A stretch of 64,000 nt of DNA, taken from Fibrisoma limi BUZ 3 (GTDB lineage Bacteria; Bacteroidota; Bacteroidia; Cytophagales; Spirosomataceae). The stretch is taken from the NCBI RefSeq assembly GCF_000296815.2, contig NZ_CAIT01000006.1, positions 1,246,777-1,310,776 on the forward strand, written 5' to 3'. Shown here one piece after another: positions 41,163-49,561 of the stretch; the first letter of the stretch is position 1, and each line of letters begins with the position of its first letter. Made by a program: the position numbers and the translations under genes. The notes below the pieces were generated by a model, which did not search any database, was not told where the DNA came from, and saw nothing but the letters and a program-made list of their open reading frames with translations.

Positions 41163-41753
41163 TTATAGAGTCCGGTTCGGGTTTTCGTTGACGAAGGCCG
41201 ACCAGGCCCCTTTTTTACTCTTCTTGCTTGACACGAGCGGAATGGCATTCTCGTGAAAATGGTGGCACACCGCAATCGCCAGCGCATCGGTGGCGTCGAA
41301 AAATGCGGGGTTCAAGTCAGCCTTCAGCAGATGGCCCACCATGTGCGACACCTGGTCTTTGGACGCATTGCCGTTGCCCGTAACGGACTGCTTCACCCGC
41401 CGGGGTGCATATTCAACAATCGGGATGTTCCGCGAGAGCGCAGCCGCCATCACCACGCCCTGCGCCCGGCCCAGCTTCAGCATCGCCTGTACGTTCTTCC
41501 CGAAAAAGGGATCTTCAATGGCCATCTCGTCGGGTTTATACTCGTCGATGAGCCGCAGAATGGTATCGTGCAGTTTCTGGAGCTTTAGCTGGTAGGTGCT
41601 ATATTTGCTCAGTTGAACCACGCCGTACTGCATCATCCGCATGACGCCCGCCTGCACGGCAATGATGCCATACCCGGCCACCTGCGTGCCAGGGTCCACG
41701 CCCAGAATGATTTTCTCGGCTACGGCAACGGGATTTTGCATGGATGCAGTCAT
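41163..41753 (-). CDS. ruvC: Holliday junction resolvase RuvC
   Basis: 196 residues from the ATG at 41753 (another Met at 41741). The upstream 38 residues of the open frame do not resemble RuvC, whose N-terminus is the metal-binding strand ILGVDPGTQVAGYGII. The four acidic active-site landmarks are present: Asp in GVDPGT, Glu in MAIEDPFFGKN, and the C-terminal pair in FDATDALAIAVCHHF; also SVTGNGNASKDQV. It cuts four-way DNA junctions in recombination together with RuvAB, which are not in the window. It is head-to-head with the flippase-like gene. Confidence 0.95.
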   Translation of the reverse strand: MTASMQNPVAVAEKIILGVDPGTQVAGYGIIAVQAGVMRMMQYGVVQLSKYSTYQLKLQKLHDTILRLIDEYKPDEMAIEDPFFGKNVQAMLKLGRAQGVVMAAALSRNIPIVEYAPRRVKQSVTGNGNASKDQVSHMVGHLLKADLNPAFFDATDALAIAVCHHFHENAIPLVSSKKSKKGAWSAFVNENPNRTL

Positions 41754-42765
41754 ACTAGGGCGTTGGGGCTTTTTGCAAAGTAACGAGTTCCGCCACGTTT
41801 TGCAGCTACTGTTGTCACAAAAAATCGTCTTTTGGATTAAAATAGCCGTTTTTGCGGGTATTCTCATCTACATTGGCTACGTATTGCGCCGGCAACCCTT
41901 CGATCTATCGACCGTTCGAAACCAGTGGCATCAGGTCAGCCAACCGGGCTGGTGGGTCGCCGGGCTGCTGCTCCTTACCCCCGTCAACTGGGGATTTGAA
42001 GCCCTGAAGTGGCAGATTCTGGTCCGGCGTGTGGAGCCGATCAGTTTCCGGGGTGCATACCAGGGCGTGCTGGCCGGATTGTCGCTGGGGTTTGTGCTAC
42101 CGGCGCAGTTAGGCGATACGGCCGGGCGGGTGCTATCCCTGCGAACGGGCAAGCGGGGGGCCGCCATTGGGGCATCGCTGGTATCGGGCGGGATGCAGTT
42201 CTACGTAGCGCTTGTCTGTGGCACCCTGGCCTGGGGTTATCACCTGCAAACCGTACCCGAACGTGACACGCCGGCTGGCCGCTGGCTCCTCCTGCTGTTT
42301 TCCAGTCTGTCGCTGAGCGGTGTTCTTTTTGGCCTGACGTACCGGCGACTGATTCGCTGGTCGGTACAGTGGCCACGGCTCAACCGATGGTCGACGTACT
42401 GGTCGGTGATTGGTCAATACAGCAACCGCGACATCGGTCTGGCCCTGGCTGCGGCTACCCTCCGCTACCTGGTTTTTTCACTCCAGTTCTACGTGGCCAT
42501 GCGGCTGCTGGGGGTGGTACTTCCGGCGGCTACGGCAGCGGCCGGAATCGGCCTGGTCTTTCTGGCTAAAACCATCACCCCGGCTTTTAACCTGCTCAGC
42601 GACCTCGGCGTACGGGAAGCCGCTTCACTCTGGGTCTTTGCACCCACGGGTACGCCGACATCCCTCCTGCTGACCATCACGCTGACGCTCTGGCTGGCCA
42701 ACGTATTGCTCCCGGTTCTGGCCGGTCTGCTGTATGTATGGCGGCTGAAACTTGCATCCTCATGA
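41740..42765 (+). CDS. Flippase-like membrane protein (LPG_synthase_TM/UPF0104-like)
   Basis: Up to 341 residues from the ATG at 41740, with about eight transmembrane helices. Family signs are WGFEALKWQILVRRVEPISFRGAYQGVLAGLSLGFVLPAQLGDTAGRVLSL, and the C-terminal GLVFLAKTITPAFNLLSDLGVREAA. Members move or modify lipid-linked sugars or phospholipids at the membrane. The true start is uncertain: 41740 overlaps the ruvC start region on the other strand by 14 bases, and a GTG or TTG start nearer 41800 (before QLLLSQKIVFWIKI) is as plausible. The stop overlaps the next glycosyltransferase start by 4 bases, so they form an operon. Confidence 0.82.
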   Translation: MDAVILGRWGFLQSNEFRHVLQLLLSQKIVFWIKIAVFAGILIYIGYVLRRQPFDLSTVRNQWHQVSQPGWWVAGLLLLTPVNWGFEALKWQILVRRVEPISFRGAYQGVLAGLSLGFVLPAQLGDTAGRVLSLRTGKRGAAIGASLVSGGMQFYVALVCGTLAWGYHLQTVPERDTPAGRWLLLLFSSLSLSGVLFGLTYRRLIRWSVQWPRLNRWSTYWSVIGQYSNRDIGLALAAATLRYLVFSLQFYVAMRLLGVVLPAATAAAGIGLVFLAKTITPAFNLLSDLGVREAASLWVFAPTGTPTSLLLTITLTLWLANVLLPVLAGLLYVWRLKLASS

Positions 42766-43883
42766 CTATACTACTGCTGACCATCAGCCTGCTATACGCT
42801 TCATTTACGTTACTACTCTGGCTTACGTGGTGGCGGATACCCTACGTACGACCAGCGATACCCGCAGGTACCGGCCCGCGCATAACTGTCATCATTCCCG
42901 TTCGCAACGAAGCTGAAAACCTGCCGCTGCTCCTCGACGACCTGGAACGGCAAACGTACCGCAACTTCGACGTGATCGTTGCCGACGATTCATCGACGGA
43001 CGACACCCTCGCCATCGCCCGCGAACGGGCCCGGCAGGCATCGTTCGTGCTGCATCCTCTACCCCTCTCCAACGAACGAACGGCCTCACCCAAGAAGCGG
43101 GCCATCACGCAAAGCATCGCCAACGCTGACGGCGAACTAATCGTTACGACCGATGGCGACTGCCGAGTTGGACCACGCTGGCTGGAAACGCTGGCGGCAT
43201 TTTATCAGGAAACCGGCGCTACGATGTTGATTGGCCCCGTAACGTTTGCAACGGATTCGTCCGTTTTTGCGTCCTTACAAATAGTCGAGTTTGCGAGTCT
43301 GATTGGTTCGGGAGCTTGTACGCTGGCGCTCGGTCGGCCAACGATGTGTAATGGGGCAAACCTTTGTTACCAGAAACGCGTTTTCGAACAAGTTGGCGGT
43401 TTTTCGGGGGTCGATCATCTGGCATCGGGCGACGATGAGTTTCTGATGCACAAGGTTGCCGAGCGATTTCCGGGGAGTATTCGGTTCGTTAAAAACCGGG
43501 ACGCCATCGTGACGACAGAAGCTCATCAATCGTTGCGGGCTTTCTACCAGCAACGCAAACGCTGGGCGAGTAAATGGCGGGCCTATACAAGCTGGCTTCC
43601 GACTTTACTGGCCATCTTTATTTTCATGGCAAACGCGGCTCCCGTAGTGGCCCTGGGCGGTTGGCTGGTCGGCGAATTCAGTTCGCAAACCCTGCTTTTC
43701 GTCCTGCTGAGTAAGGTTGTTCCAGAATTTTTGTTTTTACGGTCGGTTCTTGTTTTTTTACAAAAAAATTCATCAGTCAAACTAATACCCCTGACGCAGC
43801 TTATCTATCCGTTCTACGTTATTCTGTTCGGACTAGCCGCCCAGGGCAAAGGGTACCGGTGGAAAGGCCGGGACCTTACGTAA
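42762..43883 (+). CDS. Family 2 glycosyltransferase with membrane helices
   Basis: 373 residues from ATG 42762, whose ATGA overlaps the upstream stop, preferred over 42738. N-terminal helix, then the GT-A core: ITVIIPVRNEAENLPLLLDDL, DVIVADDSSTDDTLAIA, TTDGDCRVGPRWLE (DxD-like), SGDDEFLMHKV, and QQRKRWASKW (QxxRW type). C-terminal helices follow. It is probably a processive or lipid-linked-sugar transferase making an envelope glycan. It belongs with the flippase-like gene upstream and the deacetylase and second transferase downstream. Confidence 0.9.
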   Translation: MTILLLTISLLYASFTLLLWLTWWRIPYVRPAIPAGTGPRITVIIPVRNEAENLPLLLDDLERQTYRNFDVIVADDSSTDDTLAIARERARQASFVLHPLPLSNERTASPKKRAITQSIANADGELIVTTDGDCRVGPRWLETLAAFYQETGATMLIGPVTFATDSSVFASLQIVEFASLIGSGACTLALGRPTMCNGANLCYQKRVFEQVGGFSGVDHLASGDDEFLMHKVAERFPGSIRFVKNRDAIVTTEAHQSLRAFYQQRKRWASKWRAYTSWLPTLLAIFIFMANAAPVVALGGWLVGEFSSQTLLFVLLSKVVPEFLFLRSVLVFLQKNSSVKLIPLTQLIYPFYVILFGLAAQGKGYRWKGRDLT

Positions 43884-43993
43884 CCAGGTCTTCCAGTTTT
43901 CGGTATTCGGCATATGGTTTAGGGCTGCCCTGGAGAAGCCCGGACAACCGTAACCAGTAAACCGCAGACTATAGACCGTAAACGGAAAATACC

Positions 43994-44641
43994 TTGTCTT
44001 TTTTTCTGCATAAAGCCAATTTCCTGCTCCGTACGGTGTATCCGGAGTTCTGGTGGAAGGTCGATGATGACACTGAGCCAACGATCTACCTGACGTTTGA
44101 TGACGGCCCAATCCCCGACGTAACGGAGTTTGTGCTGGAACAGCTCGACAAATACGCGGCTCAGGCCACATTTTTCTGCATCGGCGATAACGTCCGCAAA
44201 CACCACGACGTCTTTTACTACGTTATCGAAGCGGGGCACATGATCGGCAATCATACCTTCAACCACCTGAATGGCTGGAAAACCGAGGATGAGCTGTATC
44301 TCGAAAATATCCAACTGTGTCAGGAACAGATCGGCTTCGACACCGGGTTGTTTCGCCCACCCTACGGACGCATCAAGAAAAGCCAGGCGGCTGCGCTGCT
44401 CGATACGCACGCGGTGGTGATGTGGGACGTACTGACCGGCGATTTTGACCAGACGTTGTCGCCCGAGGTGTGTCTGCGAAAAACCCTGCAATACACCGAA
44501 CCGGGCTCCATTGTCGTGTTTCATGATAGTCTGAAAGCCTGGCCGACCATGCGGTACGTACTGCCCCGGACGCTGGCCTATTTTGCCGAGCGGGGTTACT
44601 CGTTCCGGGCCGTCCCCCAGCCTGTTTATGCAGGATTCTGA
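43994..44641 (+). CDS. Polysaccharide deacetylase (NodB-like)
   Basis: 215 residues with a TTG start at 43994; no ATG is suitably placed, and the encoded SFFLHKANFLLRTVYPEFWWKV fits homologue N-termini. NodB motifs: TFDDGP (catalytic Asp and metal Asp), HTFNH (metal His pair, in IGNHTFNHLN), RPPYGR, VMWDVLTGDFD and VVFHDS. It removes N-acetyl groups from glycans, probably on the lipid-linked or exported polymer made by the flanking transferases. No signal peptide, so cytosolic or loosely membrane-bound. It overlaps the next transferase gene by 14 bases. Confidence 0.9.
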   Translation: MSFFLHKANFLLRTVYPEFWWKVDDDTEPTIYLTFDDGPIPDVTEFVLEQLDKYAAQATFFCIGDNVRKHHDVFYYVIEAGHMIGNHTFNHLNGWKTEDELYLENIQLCQEQIGFDTGLFRPPYGRIKKSQAAALLDTHAVVMWDVLTGDFDQTLSPEVCLRKTLQYTEPGSIVVFHDSLKAWPTMRYVLPRTLAYFAERGYSFRAVPQPVYAGF

Positions 44642-45647
44642 ACAACCTGTCGTCAGTATTCTTATTGCCGCCCGCAACGAGGAAGCTACACTTACGGCTT
44701 CGTTGCGGGCTGTTTCATGTCAGGATGCCACGTCGGCCCCGTATGAGGTGCTGATCGGCAATGACCAGTCGACCGACCGGACGGGCGAGGTAGCCGCTAC
44801 GTTCGTCGATAACCATCTGCCGTTTCGGCTTTTTACCATCGCCCCCTCAACAGCGGGCCTGATGGGTAAAGCCAACGTACTGGCGCAACTGGCCCATCAC
44901 GCCCGCGGCCGGTATCTGTTCTTTACAGATGCCGACACCCAGGTACCCGCTGGGTGGACAACGGCCATGCTGTCGTCACTGGCAGAGCCCGGTTTGGGGG
45001 TCGTTACGGGTGTTACGCTGCCACGGGGCCATCGGTCGTTTCATCACCTCCAGACCATCGACTGGCTGTACAACCTGACCCTGACCCATCTGGTCAGTAG
45101 TCTGGGAATTCCGGTAACGGCTATGGGCAACAACATGGCCGTATTACGGGCAGCTTACTCGGCCGTGGGCGGCTATGAAGCCCTGCCATTCTCGGTAACA
45201 GAGGACTATACGTTATTCAGGGCTATCGTGAAGCAGGGCTACGGGTTCCGGAACCGGCTGGATGCCGAGGTGCTGGCTTATACGCAACCCGTCGATACGC
45301 TTAGCGAATGGCTACAGCAGCGCAAACGCTGGATGCGCGGGGCGTCGGCACTTCCGTTCTGGATGGTGGTTTCGTTGTACGTCCAATACCTCGCCGGACC
45401 GCTGCTGCTTCTGCTGGCTCTGGTTGCGCCTGCGCTGGCGTTTGGCCTTTACCTGCTACGGTTTGGCGCACAGACAGCCACAATTTTTTACGGATTATAC
45501 CTCCTGTATCAAACGAACCCGCCCGCCCGACGGTTATGGCCGTATGCGGTACTGTTTGAGTTGTATCAACTCATAATCGGGCCGCTGTCGGTTGCGTATT
45601 ACTGGCTCCCGACCCGAATTAACTGGAAAGACAGAGGATATAAATAG
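44628..45647 (+). CDS. Family 2 glycosyltransferase with membrane helices
   Basis: 339 residues from ATG 44628 (MQDSEQPVVSILIAARNEEATL); it overlaps the deacetylase stop. GT-A core: VLIGNDQSTDRTGEVA, YLFFTDADTQVPAGW (DxD), VTEDYTLFRAIV (catalytic Asp region), and QQRKRWMRGAS (Q/RxxRW). C-terminal helices VQYLAGPLLLLLALVAPALAF and further. Similar to the transferase at 42762 but only distantly. The four-gene order flippase-GT2-deacetylase-GT2 suggests one envelope glycan or glycolipid pathway. Confidence 0.9.
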   Translation: MQDSEQPVVSILIAARNEEATLTASLRAVSCQDATSAPYEVLIGNDQSTDRTGEVAATFVDNHLPFRLFTIAPSTAGLMGKANVLAQLAHHARGRYLFFTDADTQVPAGWTTAMLSSLAEPGLGVVTGVTLPRGHRSFHHLQTIDWLYNLTLTHLVSSLGIPVTAMGNNMAVLRAAYSAVGGYEALPFSVTEDYTLFRAIVKQGYGFRNRLDAEVLAYTQPVDTLSEWLQQRKRWMRGASALPFWMVVSLYVQYLAGPLLLLLALVAPALAFGLYLLRFGAQTATIFYGLYLLYQTNPPARRLWPYAVLFELYQLIIGPLSVAYYWLPTRINWKDRGYK

Positions 45648-45693
45648 ACGGTAGATGCTAACATCCACAGTCCTCCATCCAAATTCCGACAAC

Positions 45694-46515
45694 ATGCTAT
45701 TAATTGACACCCACGCCCACATCTACGACGAGCAGTTTGATCAGGACCGCGACGCGATGCTCGAACGTGCCGAGGCCGCACAGATCAGTCAGATCTGGAT
45801 GCCGAACTGCGCTCAGGAGACCGTAGCGGGCATGATGGCCCTGGCCGAACGCTATCCCGAGCGCTGCCTGCCGATGATGGGCCTGCACCCTACGTATGTA
45901 AATAATACGTTCGAGGTTGAACTGGCGGCCGTTGAAGACCAGTTGAACCGTAATGCTTTCATGGCCGTCGGCGAAATTGGCCTGGATTTCTACTGGGACA
46001 TGACCTTTGTAGACCAGCAGTTCGAGGCTTTTCGGACGCAGTTACGCTGGGCCGCCGAACAGCAGTTGCCCGTTTCGATGCATACGCGATCCGGCAACGA
46101 TCGGAGCCACGGTGGCCGTAATGCCTTCGCCGAAGCCGCCGACGTGATCGAACACCTGGCGTTGCCGGGACTAACGGGCGTTTTTCACTGCTTTGTCGGT
46201 ACGCTCGACGAAGCCCGACGGGCGATTGATCTAGGCTTCAAGCTCGGCATTGGTGGCGTCGCTACGTTTAAGAACGGCGGTCTGGACAAGGTACTGCCCC
46301 ATATCAGTCTCGACGATATCGTACTGGAGACCGATAGTCCGTATCTGGCTCCCGTACCGTACCGGGGCAAGCGTAACGAACCCGCCTACATCCGGATTAT
46401 CGCCCAGCGCGTGGCCGACCTGATGCAAATCAACATTGAGGACGTAGCGCGGCACACCACCGCCAATGCGCAGGCGCTGCTTCCGGCCCTGTACGCCAAT
46501 TTGTTGCCGGAGTAG
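45694..46515 (+). CDS. TatD-family metal-dependent hydrolase
   Basis: 273 residues from ATG 45694 (MLLIDTHAHIYDEQFDQDRD); the 13 residues upstream in the frame are not conserved in the family. Metal ligands are visible: HAH (His7, His9), Glu in VGEIGLDFYWD, His in SMHTRS, His in GVFHCFVG, and Asp in ETDSPYLAPVPYRGKRNEP. TatD enzymes are 3'-5' DNases or related hydrolases, acting in DNA repair or D-amino-acid turnover. It is 46 bases after the glycosyltransferase gene and probably not functionally linked. Confidence 0.93.
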   Translation: MLLIDTHAHIYDEQFDQDRDAMLERAEAAQISQIWMPNCAQETVAGMMALAERYPERCLPMMGLHPTYVNNTFEVELAAVEDQLNRNAFMAVGEIGLDFYWDMTFVDQQFEAFRTQLRWAAEQQLPVSMHTRSGNDRSHGGRNAFAEAADVIEHLALPGLTGVFHCFVGTLDEARRAIDLGFKLGIGGVATFKNGGLDKVLPHISLDDIVLETDSPYLAPVPYRGKRNEPAYIRIIAQRVADLMQINIEDVARHTTANAQALLPALYANLLPE

Positions 46516-46560
46516 AGGAGTTTGGGGCGAAAAAGCACACAAACTATTTTTAAGACCTAT

Positions 46561-46578
46561 TACCCCAATGTTGGGGTA
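46561..46578. promoter_or_regulatory. 18-base near-perfect palindrome upstream of the asparaginase gene
   Basis: TACCCCAA-TG-TTGGGGTA: eight paired bases each side of a 2-base centre, about 46 bases upstream of the asparaginase -7 box. It could be an operator, or part of a stop signal for tatD. Confidence 0.35.
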
Positions 46579-46623
46579 GTAAACAATCTGTGTAATCTGC
46601 GTACTCTGTGGCCAACAAAGCTC

Positions 46624-46631
46624 TACTTTTG
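46624..46631 (+). promoter_or_regulatory. Candidate -7 promoter box (TACTTTTG)
   Basis: Exact TAnnTTTG match 17 bases before the asparaginase ATG at 46649. Confidence 0.5.
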
Positions 46632-46648
46632 CGGCTCACTTCACGACG

Positions 46649-47719
46649 ATGCCCTACAAAACCGTTCGAATAAACCCTGCGTTACCCAATAAACCGCGCG
46701 TGTCAGTGCTCGTTATTTATACCGGCGGCACCCTCGGCATGGTCTACAATCAGAAGTCTGGTCAACTTGTCCCGTTCGATTTTGAACAGGTGCTGGACCG
46801 CGTACCGGAGATCCACCGGCTCGATTTTGAGATTACGCTCATTACCCTGGGCGAAATTCTCGATTCGTCGAACATGAAGCCCACCGTCTGGATCGAACTG
46901 ACCCGCATTATCGAAAAAAACTACGATCAGTACGACAGTTTCGTTATTCTGCACGGCACCGACACGATGGCCTACACGGCGTCGGCGTTGAGTTTCATGC
47001 TCGGCGGGCTGAACAAGCCCGTTATTCTGACGGGAGCGCAGTTGCCTATCGGCGTGGCCCGCACCGATGCCCGCGAAAACTTCATTACGGCGCTCGAAAT
47101 TGCGGCTGCTCAGCAGGATGGTCGGCCGATTGTGCCGGAGGTCTGCATTTATTTCAACTCCATGCTACTGCGGGGCAACCGGGCTACTAAACAGGAAAGT
47201 GTACAGTTCAACGCGTTCCATTCCGAGAATTACCCGCACCTGGCCACGGCGGGCGTCAGCATTGACTACAATTACCCGTTTATCCGGCCGTTCCAGGTCG
47301 GCCAGCCTCTCACGGTGCGCACGTCGATCGATCCAAACGTCACAATCCTTAAACTGTTTCCCGGCATAACCCAGCAGGTGGTCGAATCCATCCTGGGTAT
47401 TCCCAATCTGCGGGGTGTGGTGCTGGAAACGTTCGGTGCTGGCAACGCCCCTACTGATAGTTGGTTTCTGGATGCGTTGAAAGCCGCCATCGACCGGGGC
47501 GTCATGATTTTCAACGTATCGCAGTGCGAAGGTGGCCGCGTTACGCAGGGCCGTTACCAGACCAGTAAACTGCTTGATCAGATCGGGGTCGTGAGTGGTG
47601 CGGACATTACCACCGAAGCCGCCATTACGAAGCTGATGATTTTGCTGGGTCGCGAATCCGACGCCCGGCGAATCAGTACGTTGCTGGCAACTTCCCTGAG
47701 TGGCGAGATGAGCGAATAA
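46649..47719 (+). CDS. ansA: Type I (cytoplasmic) L-asparaginase
   Basis: 356 residues without a signal peptide. Both catalytic triad regions of the asparaginase fold are present: VIYTGGTLGM (Thr nucleophile, residues 24-29) and ILHGTDTMAYTASALSFML (Thr/Asp pair). A Lys-containing segment VILTGAQLPIGVARTDARENF follows, and the C-terminal domain has VLETFGAGNAP. It hydrolyses L-asparagine to aspartate and ammonia. It is slightly longer than E. coli AnsA (338). Own promoter; transfer RNA gene downstream. Confidence 0.94.
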   Translation: MPYKTVRINPALPNKPRVSVLVIYTGGTLGMVYNQKSGQLVPFDFEQVLDRVPEIHRLDFEITLITLGEILDSSNMKPTVWIELTRIIEKNYDQYDSFVILHGTDTMAYTASALSFMLGGLNKPVILTGAQLPIGVARTDARENFITALEIAAAQQDGRPIVPEVCIYFNSMLLRGNRATKQESVQFNAFHSENYPHLATAGVSIDYNYPFIRPFQVGQPLTVRTSIDPNVTILKLFPGITQQVVESILGIPNLRGVVLETFGAGNAPTDSWFLDALKAAIDRGVMIFNVSQCEGGRVTQGRYQTSKLLDQIGVVSGADITTEAAITKLMILLGRESDARRISTLLATSLSGEMSE

Positions 47720-47785
47720 CAGCACGTCTACGGACTCCGGTTGCTTTATTGCGCCAAAACCTGCATTTTTGTGACCCGATTATAC

Positions 47786-47873
47786 AGAGAGGTGTCCGAG
47801 TGGTTGAAGGAGCACGCCTGGAAAGTGTGTATGCGCCTAAAGCGTATCGAGGGTTCGAATCCCTTCCTCTCTG
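47786..47873 (+). tRNA. tRNA-Ser, anticodon GGA
   Basis: 88 bases. The acceptor arms AGAGAGG (47786-47792) and CCTCTCT (47866-47872) pair perfectly, with G discriminator. The D-arm has GAGTGGTTGAAGG, the anticodon loop CTGGAAA (GGA, reading UCC), a long variable arm (TATGCGCCTAAAGCGTA, class II) and the T-arm GGGTTCGAATCCC. The CCA end is not encoded. Confidence 0.96.
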
Positions 47874-47955
47874 CGAAAGCCAAACGTGTATACGTCTGAA
47901 CTTCAGAGGCATCACCAAGATTGAACCCCTTTGTGCCGCTGACGTACTGTTTTTC

Positions 47956-47990
47956 AAAAGCCTTGTCAACCTTGTTCTGACGAGGCTTTT
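47956..47990 (+). terminator. Rho-independent terminator after tRNA-Ser
   Basis: AAAAGCCT (47956-47963) pairs with AGGCTTTT (47983-47990), with a further GTCA/TGAC pair inside and TTGTT after it. Confidence 0.65.
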
Positions 47991-48031
47991 TTGTTAGCTT
48001 TCATTTTCATTGACGAACGCTTACACTAAAC

Positions 48032-49531
48032 GTGAACCTTCCTGCCGATCATATTCGCCTGCTTTTTGGCCTTAAACTGCGCCAACTCCGTCTCGACAAA
48101 GGGGTCTCCCTCAGCGAACTGGCCCAGCAGTCGGGCTTGTCCGTGTCGTACCTAAACGAGATCGAGAAGGGACGCAAGTACCCAAAAGCCGACAAAATCT
48201 CGGCGCTGGCCAACGCCATCGAGGTCGATTACGACACGCTGGTATCATTGAAACTCAACAAGAAACTCGAGCCGATTTCGGACCTGCTGCGCTCGAAGTT
48301 CCTGACCGAAGTACCGCTCGAACTCTTCGGCATTGACCCATCGGATCTGCTCGAACTGCTGGCCGAAGCCCCGGCCAAGGTCAGCGCCATGATCCGGACG
48401 TTCATGGATATTGCGCTGAGCTACAACATGAGCGTCGAGCGGCTGTACCTGGCTATGCTCCGGTCGTACCAGGAGATGCACGATAATTATTTTCCCGACA
48501 TCGAAGCCGAAGCCGACCGCTTTCTGGCCGAATTTACGACCCAGCAGCAACCCGTTACTGAAGCCCTGCTGACGAACCTGCTCAAAACCCGCTACGACAT
48601 CCGGCTGGCCTATTTTGACCCGCTCACCCAACCCGATCTGGACTTGCTACGGTCGATCTTTCGCCCGGAAAGCCGGACCCTCTACCTAAACGCTGGCCTT
48701 TCAGCGCAGCAACGGCTCTTTACCCTGGCGCGGGAAGTAGGCTTCCAGTACCTGGCTCTGAAGAGTCGGCCAATGACGTACTCGTGGGTGGAAGCCGAAT
48801 CGTTTGAGCAGATTCTGAACAACTACAAGGCCTCTTATTTTGCCAGTGCCATTCTGATTCAGCGGGATGCCCTGATAGCCCGGCTCAACGAGCTATTCGG
48901 ACAGGAGACGTGGAGCAGCGACGCTTTTTTACAGCTTATCACCGACTTCGGAGCTACACCCGAGCAGTTTTTCTATCGACTCAGCAACCTGTTACCCAGC
49001 CACTTCGGCATCGATCAGTTGTTTTTTTACCGCTTCAACAACGTAGCGGGCCAGAGTCGGTTCGACCTGACCAAAGAGATGCATCTGTCGCGTCAGCAGG
49101 GTCCCCGGGGTATGGTTGATGAGCATTTCTGCCGGCGCTGGGTCGCTCTGACCAGCCTGCAGGAGCTGACGTTCCTGCAAAATCAGAAGCAGTTTGAGGG
49201 GGCACTGTGCCGGGTGCAACTATCCCAGTACGCTGATTCGGGGCAGACGTATCTGATTATTTCGGTGGCGCATCCGTTCCAGCCGCAGAATCAGCCCACC
49301 GTGGCCCGCCAGAACATGAGCGTGTCTATGTGTTTTGCTGTGAATGACACGTTGAAACGTAAACTTCGTTTTCTGCAAACTCCCAGCGAGGCCATTCCAT
49401 TCCGGGTCGTTAATGAAGCCTGCGAACGCTGCGGCATTTTCGACTGCCGCGAGCGCGTGGCCGCTCCCCGGGTGCTGCAAAAGAAACGACAGTATCAGGA
49501 CATGAAGAAAGCCGTTGAAAAGCTACGGTAG
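48032..49531 (+). CDS. XRE-family regulator with ImmA/IrrE-like and short-chain acyl-CoA-regulator domains
   Basis: 499 residues with a GTG start (48032). N-terminal HTH (about 8-65: LKLRQLRLDKGVSLSELAQQSGLSVSYLNEIEKGRKYP), then a long region including a degenerate M78/ImmA-like part (TLYLNAGLSAQQRLFTLAREVGFQYLAL; the HExxH motif is not evident) and a C-terminal Cys-containing segment CERCGIFDCRER. This matches the large XRE regulators (RamB/PrpC-regulator/MccR type) that sense short-chain acyl-CoA. It is followed 30 bases later by a second regulator, and then by an acyl-CoA dehydrogenase on the other strand, which makes acyl-CoA control plausible. Confidence 0.82.
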   Translation: MNLPADHIRLLFGLKLRQLRLDKGVSLSELAQQSGLSVSYLNEIEKGRKYPKADKISALANAIEVDYDTLVSLKLNKKLEPISDLLRSKFLTEVPLELFGIDPSDLLELLAEAPAKVSAMIRTFMDIALSYNMSVERLYLAMLRSYQEMHDNYFPDIEAEADRFLAEFTTQQQPVTEALLTNLLKTRYDIRLAYFDPLTQPDLDLLRSIFRPESRTLYLNAGLSAQQRLFTLAREVGFQYLALKSRPMTYSWVEAESFEQILNNYKASYFASAILIQRDALIARLNELFGQETWSSDAFLQLITDFGATPEQFFYRLSNLLPSHFGIDQLFFYRFNNVAGQSRFDLTKEMHLSRQQGPRGMVDEHFCRRWVALTSLQELTFLQNQKQFEGALCRVQLSQYADSGQTYLIISVAHPFQPQNQPTVARQNMSVSMCFAVNDTLKRKLRFLQTPSEAIPFRVVNEACERCGIFDCRERVAAPRVLQKKRQYQDMKKAVEKLR

Positions 49532-49561
49532 CCTTTATTTACTCAACCCTCAAACCGACTC

